Shown here piece after piece: positions 54,734 through 64,000 of a stretch of 64,000 nucleotides of DNA. The DNA comes from Neoscytalidium dimidiatum (Eukaryota > Ascomycota > Dothideomycetes > Botryosphaeriales > Botryosphaeriaceae). The position numbers were made by a program, and so were the translations under genes. Position 1 is the first letter of the stretch. Each line of letters starts with the position of its first letter. The notes below the pieces were generated by a model. That model was given only the letters and a program-made list of their open reading frames with translations. It was not told the DNA's origin and made no database searches. The stretch covers positions 1,364,001-1,428,000 of the forward strand of contig CM074701.1 in the NCBI GenBank assembly GCA_037367355.1, given 5' to 3'.

Positions 54734-55357
54734 CTAACGCGATAAGCTAGTCTTATTATTCGAACCCGTAGGAATATCCTAAGGCTTCCGCCCCTCTCGA
54801 GCCGTAGCCTCCCGCTCTAATCGTTCCTCCTCTTCTAAGGTAGCTATTTCCCGGGTAAATAAAGAAGTATTCCGACGCTCTATATAGCGTAATAACCGAC
54901 GTAATTAACGCTCCTTCCACTAGGCGTCCCGAAAACGACGAGCGGTCGCCTACGTCTTACGCGCCGCCGTAGTCGTAGCCTCGGCAGCCCGATTAGTAGC
55001 CTCCGTAGTAGCGTTAGCCCTAGCCTCTTTAGTAGCTATCTAACCTTCAGCCGCTTTAAGGCGGCGAAGTAAGTCTTTACGAGCTCTATCTAGACGACGA
55101 ACTAGGAGACTAGTTAATAACCTATTAAGACGTTATAGAAATAACTTATATTTAGTATCTAGAGGACTCGCTATTACGTTATAGAAAGTACGATCTACCG
55201 AGGCATAATAAGTATACGCCGAATAAAAATCGGTAAGAATATAACTTAACTTCCTACGCTTTATATAGCGTCTATAGGGAATATTAGTAAGGCGCCTCTA
55301 AGATCGAATACGTTAAGTCTAATTACGACGGCGAAGGGTCCGCGCTAACGATATTAT
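54734..55357 (-). pseudogene. Gypsy-3 antisense ORF, RIP-decayed
   Basis: A minus-strand frame of about 208 codons from ATA at 55357 (a likely mutated ATG) to TAG at 54734, readable through about eight TAG/TAA stops. The N-terminal part has Tyr codons at C-x2-C spacing (SAYTYYASVDR, then YNVIASPLDTKY), matching the Cys pattern CSFC...C..VSP...C of Gypsy-2. The C-terminal part is charged and helical (ARKDLLRRLKAAEG, IATLEEEERLEREATAREGR). The frame survives end to end without shifts, which supports past coding. Confidence 0.6.
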
Positions 55358-55404
55358 ACGCGACTAAAGAAATAAAAAAAATAGTAGAAAGACTATCTTA
55401 TAAA

Positions 55405-55423
55405 AGCTTTCGGGCCGAAAGCT
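55405..55423. other. Inverted repeat before the polypurine tract (Gypsy-3)
   Basis: The arms AGCTTTCGG and CCGAAAGCT surround a single G. The tract AGGAGGGAGATAG (about 55428-55440) and the 3' LTR follow. The core is the same as in Gypsy-1 and Gypsy-2; the outer arm is different but still fully paired. Confidence 0.8.
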
Positions 55424-55440
55424 ATCTAGGAGGGAGATAG

Positions 55441-55824
55441 TATTACGGCGTAGTAAGAAGGGAAGGAGAGAAAGCGCTAAGCGGGAGGAAATCGGACCTA
55501 CTAATATAATATAGCTAAGATACGAGACGCTCGTAGCTACCCTAATAACTTAGTAATAATACCGCGGTTATAACGCTAAGGCTTAACTACTTAACTTAAC
55601 TACTAGAACTACCGCGGTTATAGCTAGCGGTTATATCTACTATCTCCTATAGTATATAGAATATACTTGTTTATAGTAGATAGGACCCCCGTAGTTAACT
55701 TATTAATTAATTCCTACCCTACTATTATATAAACCTCTCCTACCTACTACTATAACGGCCCCTAGAAAGTCTAAGCTATCTAACGACGCGCTTTAACTCC
55801 CCTAAAAAGAGTTACGGCGTAATA
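55441..55824 (+). repeat. Gypsy-3 3' LTR (384 bases)
   Basis: It starts TATTACGG and ends GGCGTAATA (RIP forms of TGTTACGG and CGTAACA). The second half matches the Gypsy-2 LTR closely once RIP changes are allowed for. The first half (U3) does not: it has CCGCGGTTATA words where Gypsy-2 has GATC words. Confidence 0.9.
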
Positions 55825-56587
55825 CTTCTACTAAGTCTATCGTTTCTACTTAATTTTACGCCTCTAGTAGATTTATTTATTACGTATCTAGTATTAGAAG
55901 GTTAGTTTATTATATTTTTTATTAGATATCTACTATAGAATACCGTAGCTCTATATAGCTATATTATAACGATAGAGAATATAAGCTATATTACGTAGAG
56001 ATATAAGGTCTCGTTACTACTATATTCTCTAGGCTTCTTCTTTAAGCTAGAATACTATCTTATTAGCTATTTTTAATAGCGATTTCTTCTAGAAGTACTA
56101 TACGTCGTTCTTAAAAAATTATAAGCTAAGTTTTTTATTCTTTATTTAGTACTATTACGATAGTAGATCTATTCTTAATCTAGAAGTCTAGTAGATTATA
56201 GAAGTATAACTAGATTTAATATTCTTTATATCTCTATACTAGTTTAGATATTCTATAATTTAGTTAAGTATAGCTTAGTTTTACTATTACTCGATAGTTT
56301 CTATCTTACTAGACTTTAATATACTATCGTATAGTTCTTTAATTTCGCTATTTATAAGGTCTTTATTAGTTAAAAAATATCTTTTAATATCTTCTTTCGT
56401 AGCCTCTTTTAATTTTTAAAGTATTATATTAAGTCGTCGTAGCTTACTAGAATACTATCTTGTAGCGTTCTTATCGCTCTAATAGATAGTATAATTATCG
56501 TTATAGTACGCTATTTAGTTTAGAGCTATATAGTCTACTATCTTTATAATAGCGATTTTTATAGCGCCTTCTATCTCTAGATAGCTT
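55825..56587 (-). mobile_element. Reversed internal fragment of a Gypsy-1-like element
   Basis: About 760 bases matching, in reverse orientation, the part of Gypsy-1 around 36530-37299 (gag end to protease; for example CTACTAAGTCTATCG and TCTATCTCTAGATAGCT). It lacks LTRs on both sides. It is more AT-rich than Gypsy-1 itself, so it is probably an older fragment cut by later insertions: Gypsy-3's 3' LTR on the left and LINE-d on the right. Confidence 0.75.
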
Positions 56588-59500
56588 ACACCTCCGAATT
56601 CGACCTCGAGAAAAAGCGCTAAGACCGATATCTATCGAAAGCTCTTAATTTCCTTAGCTAGATTCTCGAATCTTAGCTTCGTAGCTATACGCGCTACTAT
56701 ATTATCGCGTAAAAAAGAGACCTCGTTAGGCTAAATCGACTTTCTCGACCTCCGCATTCCTACTAAAATCCCAAATCGACTTAAAAAGACGTAAAAAGCT
56801 TAGAATCTATCGAAAATACCTACGCGTACCTCCGTACGAAGTTACACTAGATTTAGAGCGCGTTTACGTACCTAAATCTAAGGCGAAGAAGCGCTTTCTC
56901 CTCTTCTCCGTCCCGCCCCTTTTCCGTGGCCCGTATACGTAGAGTTTTTACTACCTCCCTACCTACGCGAACTAATAATAACTAAAAATAAGCGAAAACC
57001 GAATAGCCCGAACGCTCGTTACTCTCGAGAAAGTAACGAAGAAAATTCCCCGCGCTCGCCCGGAATTCATTTGTTTACGGCTTAGTTTAGACGAAACTAA
57101 AGCCGGCGATTTCTTTCTAGTCTAATTCCTATTTCTACTATTTTCTTTCTAGAAAGAGTATAGAAAACTAAGGATATCCGCCTCTAGACTCCTTAGATTT
57201 CCCGGACCCTCTACGCTCCTTAACTCTAATTCGACTATCGACTACGCCGGTAGTTATTAAATCTTCGAATACTACGAGATCGAGTAGTATCGAAGATATC
57301 GAGATAGAAAACGACGAAGTAACGCCGCTATTAAGAAGGCCGAAGGTAACGGTAACAGTAGAGCCTACGCCGACGCTAGGAAAAAGACTTTCCTTCTCGC
57401 CGATAACTGCGGGCACTAACCCGTTCGAATACCGCCCCGAGAAAAGAACCCGGTATATACTAGGATCGAAACTAAAGACCTCCGCGGAATATATCGAAGC
57501 CGCGTTTAATTGCCTTATTAAGGCGATCGACCTCGAAGACGACCGGTCTAAGGTAAATAACCTTAGCGAACTTCTTACCGTCTTCCGCGAATATACGGCG
57601 AAAGGGAAAATCGACTTTACTAAGTCGATTCTCGCAACCGAAGTTCGCGTACTCGAAAACGTATCCCGTACGCTTTCGAATAAAACGAGGAATCTCGGAG
57701 CTTCCTCCGGAGCTACTACGGTAAAACCCCAGCCTAGCTAGTTAGTCCCGGAAAAAAAACCTACCTTCTACGCCTCGGTAGCGGTAGGTTTAGTTCTAAA
57801 CGACGGTTTTATAACTATATCGTATAAAAAACCAACGGAAAAAACAACTACGAAGCTCGTAAAGCTAACGTCTATTAAAGATAGATAAATTACCGTCTTC
57901 TACGATAGTATACGAGACTAATTTAACGGAATCCGACTTCGGTAAAAGCTAAACCTTACGTTCGCGGGAGCCGGATTCGTAAATAAACCCGTTATCTAAG
58001 GAACTTCCCTCTCTTTTAAGGGAAATATCCTAATTACGGGTACCGAAGGCTATACTAGCTAATTTCTCTTAGAAAAAGAGAATATTATTAGGAAAGTCCT
58101 TCCTAACTCTAACCCGAAACTAGTCGAGGCCTAGTATAAGGTTATTATCTACGGAATTCCTACGCGGGAAACTAAGGATATTCTAATTAACTCCTTTATT
58201 AAGAAGGAAATAGAGACCTTTAACGTAGGTCTTTCTTCTATCGGTAAGCCCTACTAGGCTACCTCTAAGGAGAAAAGAGAAAACTAATTCGCGGGATCCG
58301 TTATAGTCTCGTTCCGCACCGAAAAGGAATAGAAAAAGGCTATTAATAGCCGCCTTTTTATATATAGAATAAGCTATAAGGTAGAGAAAGTACGGGTAAT
58401 TCCTAAGAGAATTTAATACCGTAACTACCTTAAAAACGGATACGAAACGGCTAAATATATAAGAACTCCTATATACGAAATCTATAAAAAGGAGTACCTT
58501 ACGGGAGAGTATAAGTATAAATTTATAGACTATAAAGCCTCTAAAGGTATATGGTATTAGTACTACCCTAATTCGAATTAACTAACCCCCTATAGATAAA
58601 CCAGGGTATTTTAAATTTAAATAGAAACGCTCTAGCTACGGAGAGCCTTCTATCTAAAGTAATCGATCTTAAAATTAGCCTAATTCTTATATAAGAACTA
58701 TAGCTAATAAAACCCTAAAAATCCTAGAGAAAGGCGGTCGGTTAACCCCCTACGTTTAAATTCTACCGGATTATTCTCTAACGGAAAGACCGCGTACGTT
58801 AGTATATATATCCCGTTATCTAACGGGAATAGATATTAACTATAACTCCGCGGTAACTAAATCCCCCGACCTAATAGTTCTAAAAATAATAGAGGAAAAT
58901 AGCTAATTCTACCTCTTTAATTTATATAACTAAAAGAAATAAGAAAACGATAATTCCCCCTATACGCTAGAACGTATTCTAGGCTACTAATAGCTAGAAT
59001 TCTCTAGTATTATAGCCGGGGACTTTAATATTCACCACCTATAGTAGGACCCAAGGTCCCCCTACTCGAACGGGGCCTCCGCCCTAATTAATTAGATTAA
59101 ATCTAATAACCTAGACCTACTAAATACGCCGGGAGAAGGTACCTTCTACCGGCCGAACTTAGATAGACCTACGGTAATAGATCTAACGCTCGCTAGCCGA
59201 GGGCTAACGAATAAAATAACGGACTAGTAAATACTCGAATCTATCGAATCCGACTACTTCCCTATTTTATTTTAAATCTAATTAAATAAACGAATAAACT
59301 AGGAGAAATCTAAGCAAATTAGATTTAATTACGAGAAGACGAACTAGGATAAATTCTCTAAGATCTTTAAAGAAAAAGCCTCGAACTTTATAGAAAAGCT
59401 ACGCCCCTAGCTAGCTATTCTAGAAGAGGAGAATAAAGATCTTAGCCTAGAGATTCTAAAAGACCGTTCGAAAGAAGTCGTACTTTTAGAAAAATTAGAA

Positions 59501-62500
59501 GAATCCCTAACTAACCTTATACGGCAAGCAGCGGACTAAGCTATCCCGAAAACTACCCTGCTAGCTAAAGCTAAACCCTAGTAGAATTCTATCCTAACGG
59601 AGGCCCGAGGGAACCTTAAACGATAAACGCGGCTTATACGACGCTCGCCGGAGCTCGTAAATAAGTAAGACTTCCTAAAAACCCGTAACGAATACTTCTC
59701 CTCTATTTGTAAAGCTAAACGGGACCACTAGAATTCGTTTCTAAGTAAAAATACCCCCGAAACTATCTTTAAAGTAATAGCCTATATAAAACACCGTCCG
59801 ATAGAACGAATCCCTCTAATTCGAGCTAAAAACGGCCTACTACAAGATAGCTAGAAGGGGAAAAGCTCCGTACTAAAAGAAACGTTATTTCTATCCCCTC
59901 CTAACGTACGAATCGAAAATAACTAGATAAATTACTAGCCGGATCTAAGCTGGGAATAGCTAATTCTAGATAAAAAAGAGCTCGAACGAACGTATTCGAA
60001 CCTAATAAAAGGAACTACGCCCGGACCTAATTTAATATCCTAATAAATTATTATTTAGGCCTATAACGTATTCCCGAAAGCCTTCTATTTTATCTATTCG
60101 AACCTCTTTAAATATAGCTACTATCTAAAGTACTAGAGATAAGTAACGGAGGCAATTTTAAAGAAACCTAATAAGCCGGATCCCGCGAATCTAAAGACTT
60201 ATAGGGTTATCTCTCTATTAAATTACCTAGGAAAAGTACTCGAACGAGTAATAGCTAAACGCCTTGGTTTTCTAGCGGAAACGATAAACCTAATTCACCC
60301 TATATAAATAGGGGGAAGACTTAAAAAATCCGCTATAGACGCCTACTTTATTCTAACGAATTTAGTAGAGGAAAACCGAAAGGCAAAGCTAAAAATATCT
60401 ACGCTATTTCTAGACGTGCACGTGCGCTATTTGACTACGTCGCGTAAGAATAACTCCTAGGAATTTTAAGAAAGTTAAAGCTTCCGACTAATCTACTCGC
60501 GTAGATTAGAACTTTCTTAAATTCCCGACAATTACGCCTTAGTTTCGATAGAAATATAGAAGAATTTAGTAACGTAGAAACGGGTATACCGTAAGGAAGT
60601 TCTATTTCGCCGATACTATTTCTAATATATATCCGAGATCTATTTTAAACGAAATCCGCTACCTATTTATCTTATATCGACGATATCTCTTTAATAATAA
60701 GCTCGAAAAGCTAGAAAAGAAATATAAAGATATTAGAAAGAGAAGCGGAAAGACTCTATAAACTAGGCGCGGAAAATGCTATATAATTCGACCTCGAAAA
60801 AACCGAATTAATATATTTTTCTAAAGAAAAAACGGTAAGAGATTCTACTCTAAAACTACCTACGGGTTTAGTTATAAAGCCTAAGAATCTAGTCCGATAT
60901 CTAGGAGTTTTCTTAGACCCACTCCTTAATTTTAAGGAACACGTTAATATTAGAATAAGCTAAGCTCGTTTAAGCCTCTCGAGGATAAACAGACTAGCTA
61001 ATATTAAAAACGGACTAAAACCTAACGCGGTACGGCAGTTATACTTAGCCTACGTTACCTCCGTCTCCGACTACGGCTCCGTTTTATACTAGAATAACCA
61101 AGCGAATTTTAAACGAAAAGCTACGATACTCTAGAATCTAGCTCTACGGAAAATACTAGGCGTTTTTAAAACCGCTCTAATTACTCCCCTCGAAATAGAA
61201 GCCGCGATCCCACCCTTAGAAATTCACTTAGAAAATAACCTCCGATCCTACGCTCTACGAAGTCTTAAATTAGACCGAAAACACCTAATTCGAAGCCTTC
61301 TAGAAAGAGAAAACGAATACGAAAGTAAGCTCGTTCGAAAAATTAGAGACTTTCTAAAAGATAAGCCGTATAATCTCGAAACGGTTAATCCTTTCTACTT
61401 TCTACCTTAGGGGCTATCTACCCCCTACTCGGTTAAAGTCTCTAAACTCTCGAAAGAAGAATAAGCTAAGAAACACCTAAACGAACTCGAAAACCCTCCG
61501 GATAACCTAATATCTATCTATACGGACGCGAGTTCGATTCCGAATAAAACCGGAATTAGACTAGTAGTTTTTATAGATAGAAACGACCCTACCTTTAAAG
61601 ACGAAACTACTATTATAGTAGGAAATATCGGGGATAATAACCTAGTTTATAACGGCGAACTAGAGACTCTTACAAGAGCCCTCGAACTCGTAGTTAAAAA
61701 CGGATATACCGATAAAGATATTAGAGTCTACGCGGATAACTAGGCCGCGCTCTACCGTCTAAAAATACTATCCGGAAATCTAGAATAACTAGCGTAAATA
61801 CGAGCTTTAAACGTAGCTAAAACGCTTATCCTAAAAGGAAATTTAGTTTAATTAGAATAGGTCCCCGGCCATTTTAATATACGCGGTAACGAAGAAGTAG
61901 ATTCCCTAGCTAAATACGCCTATAAAATAAACCCGAATAACGAATCGACTAGCTACGCATTCTTTCGAATACTAACGCAAGTAGATTTTATTAATTCGTA
62001 GTAAAAAATAGCGAATAAGCAAGCGGAAATAGCCTCTAAAGAGTCTTATCTAAGGCGGTTTAACTAGAAAATAAAACGAAAGTTAATAGACCTCTCTACG
62101 GAGAGAGAAACTAGCTCCGCGTTTTACTAGCTTAAAATAGGATACGGATACTTTAAGTCCTATCTAAACCGCTTCGGACTAAACCCCTCTAATAGCTACC
62201 CGTGTAATAATACGGCTAAATAAACCCCCCGGCACCTAATTCTAGACTATAAAAAGTATCGACCCGAAAGAGAAGATATATATACTAGTCTAGAAACGAA
62301 AAACCCCTCTCTAGACCTCGTTTTTAATACCGAAGAAGAACGGAAGGCTCTTCTAAGCTTTTTATCGACAACTAAAATAGCTACCCGAAAGTAGCTATTA
62401 GAACTTACTTTAACGGAAGTCTAAATACGTACTTTCGAAAAAACTAACTTTAGTCTCTCCTTAAAAAAGAAGTTATTCTCTCTTAGTTTCTTTTATCTTC

Positions 62501-62705
62501 TACCTCTTCTTATCTCCATACTTACTTTCCTATTTCTTCCTAAAAAAGCACCGGCTTAGCCCCTACTATTTCTAGACTCCTTCCCGAAGAAAACTCGAAT
62601 AAAAACCCCGGTCGAAATACCGGACTAGATACGTTAGTAGACTAGCCGTCTTTTATAAGCTTAGCTTGCATAAGGACGTTAAACGAATAAATAAATAAAT
62701 AAATA
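56588..62705 (+). mobile_element. LINE-d: near full-length LINE, RIP-inactivated
   Basis: A + strand copy with the same 5' start (ACCTCCGAATTCGACC at 56590) and AATA-repeat tail (to about 62705) as LINE-a. ORF1 begins near 57280, and the endonuclease motif AGDFN is near 59020. Reverse transcriptase has an intact YIDD (60673-60684), and RNase H has IYTDASS near 61520. Stops of the RIP type occur throughout. It differs from LINE-a by many C/T and G/A changes, so it was mutated separately. Its 3' untranslated region resembles that of LINE-b. A short patch at 60415-60440 with TpG and CpA words looks unlike the surrounding DNA. No target duplication is visible. Confidence 0.9.
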
Positions 62706-64000
62706 TAGTAACTAAATCCCCTAACCTAATAGTTCTAAAAATAATAGAGAAAGAAAGCTAATTCTATCTCTTTAATTTATATAACTAAAAGAAATAAGAA
62801 ACCGATAATTTCCTCTATACGCTAGAACGTATTCTAGGCTACTAATAGCTAGAATTTCCTAGTATTATAGCCGGGGACTTTAATATTTACTACTTATAGT
62901 AGGACCTAAGGTCCTCCTACTTAAACGAAGCCTCCGCCCTAATTAATTAGATTAAATCTAATAATCTAGACCTACTAAATACGCTAAGAGAAGGAACCTT
63001 CTATCGGACAAACTTAGATAGACCTACGGTAATAGATCTAATACTATCTAGCCGAGGACTAATAAATAAAATAATAGACTAGTAAATACTCGAATCTATT
63101 AGATTCGACTATTTCTCTATTTTATTTTAAATCTAATTAAATAAACGAATAAACTAGAAGAAATCTAAGTAATTTAGATTTAGCTACGATAAGGCTAATT
63201 AGAAAAAATTCTCTAAAATCTTTAAAGAGAAAGCCTTAAACTTTATAGAAAAGCTACGCTTATAGCTAGCTATTCTAGAAGAAAAGAATAAAGATCTTAG
63301 CCTAGAGATTCTAAAAGACCGCTCGAAAGAAGTCTTTCTATTAGAAAAACTAGGAGAATCCCTAACTAATCTTATACGGTAAGTAGCGAACTAAGCTATT
63401 TTGAAAACTACTCCGATAGCCTAAGCTAAACTCTAGTAGAATTCTACTTTAATAAAGGTTTAAGAGAACCTTAAACGATAAACGCGGCTTATACGACGCT
63501 TACTAAAGCTCGTAAATAAGTAAGACTTTCTAAAAATCTAAAACGAATACTTCTTCTCTATTCGAAAAGCTAAACGGGACTACTAGAATTCGTTTCTAAA
63601 TAAAAATACCCCCGAAACTATCTTTAAAGTAATAGCCTATATAAAATACCGCCCGATAGAACGAATTCTATCGATTTAGGCTAAAAATAGCCTACTATAA
63701 GATAGTTAGAAGGAAAAAAGCTTTGCGCTAAAAGAAACGTTATTTCTATCCTCTTCTAACGTACGAATTAAAAATAACTAGATAAACTACTAGCCGGATC
63801 TAGGCTAAGAGTAGCTAATTCTAGATAAAATAGAGCTTGAATAAACGTATTCGAACCTAATAAAAGAAACTACGCCCGGGCCTAATTTAATATCTTAATA
63901 GATTATAATTTAGGCCTATAAAGTATCCTCTAAAGTCTTTTATTTTATCTATTCGAATCTATTTAAATACGGCTACTATCTAAAGTACTAGAAATAAGTA
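62706..64000 (+). mobile_element. LINE-e: internal LINE segment running off the window
   Basis: Directly after the LINE-d tail the sequence continues with AGTAACTAAATCCCC, which corresponds to the start of the endonuclease domain (about 23110 in LINE-a). It then follows the LINE through the endonuclease towards the reverse transcriptase up to the window end. It is a 5'-truncated, heavily RIP-mutated copy. Its 3' end lies outside the window. Confidence 0.8.

Larger units (their letters stand above)
42739..55824 (+). mobile_element. Gypsy-3: RIP-mutated LTR element split by Gypsy-2
   Basis: A relative of Gypsy-2 in two pieces, 42739-44964 and 51488-55824. The left piece has a truncated 5' LTR (42739-42976), the gag region and the protease. 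The right piece has reverse transcriptase ([10 protein letters not shown] near 51755; YLDDILIY near 52056), RNase H, integrase, chromodomain region, antisense frame, hairpin (55405-55423) and the 384-base 3' LTR (55441-55824). Apart from TAG/TAA stops and Cys-to-Tyr type changes, its frame runs continuously through pol, without the frame shifts seen in Gypsy-2. The left LTR is cut where LINE-b ends, so no target duplication can be checked. Confidence 0.88.

Noticed and set aside
57168..57416. 82-codon minus-strand frame in LINE-d
   Set aside because: Shadow of the ORF1 start region; not present as an open frame in the other copies.

Overview
The window looks like a chromosome arm of a filamentous ascomycete (Pezizomycotina; Dothideomycetes would fit, but I cannot prove the class). 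Its genes have short 45-62 base introns, fungal-type gene families are present, and the right two thirds carry the signature of repeat-induced point mutation (RIP): CpA and its complement TpG are almost absent, TpA is in excess, and old reading frames are full of TAG/TAA. The window splits sharply at about 19.39 kb.

Left compartment (1-19.39 kb), ordinary gene-bearing DNA. 1-3463 has no gene I can support, only possible remnants. Then follow: a 216-residue acidic protein (3464-4114, +); a six-exon, 2071-residue HEAT-repeat protein of the LAA1/HEATR5 family (4301-10767, -); a TACO1/YebC-type mitochondrial translational activator (11065-12015, +); the cytochrome c oxidase assembly factor PET100 (12231-12558, -); a delta3,delta2-enoyl-CoA isomerase-like crotonase with a C-terminal HKL (12967-13838, +); a five-exon AAAP amino-acid transporter similar to Neurospora MTR (14355-16349, -); and an alpha/beta hydrolase (18110-19231, -) whose 5' end lies about 160 bases from the repeat island. 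TACO1 and PET100, both serving cytochrome c oxidase, are convergent neighbours.

Right compartment (19.39-64 kb), a nested transposon island with no host gene. It holds copies of one LINE (ORF1 with decayed zinc knuckles; ORF2 with endonuclease, reverse transcriptase and RNase H; AATA-repeat 3' tail) and three chromodomain Gypsy elements. On the minus strand are LINE fragments f1, f2 and c. LINE-a (20811-26943, +) is inserted into LINE-c with a 14-base target duplication. LINE-b (28997-42738, -) is interrupted by Gypsy-1 (34930-42600), flanked by TTCGG duplications. Gypsy-3 (42739-55824) is interrupted by Gypsy-2 (44965-51487), flanked by GCGTT duplications. A reversed Gypsy-1-like fragment, LINE-d (56588-62705, +) and LINE-e (62706 to the window end, +) follow. 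Gypsy-2 is the only copy not hit by RIP. Its two 385-base LTRs look identical, so it is the youngest insertion, yet its reading frames are broken by small deletions, mostly in homopolymers.

The most interesting structure belongs to the Gypsy elements. All three carry, between the chromodomain and the 3' LTR, an ANTISENSE reading frame with cysteine pairs (or their RIP-derived tyrosines) near the N-terminus and a charged helical tail. All three have a perfect inverted repeat with the same core but different, compensated arms just before the polypurine tract. All three have an 8-base complementarity between the LTR and the primer-binding position, as expected for Tf1-type self-priming.
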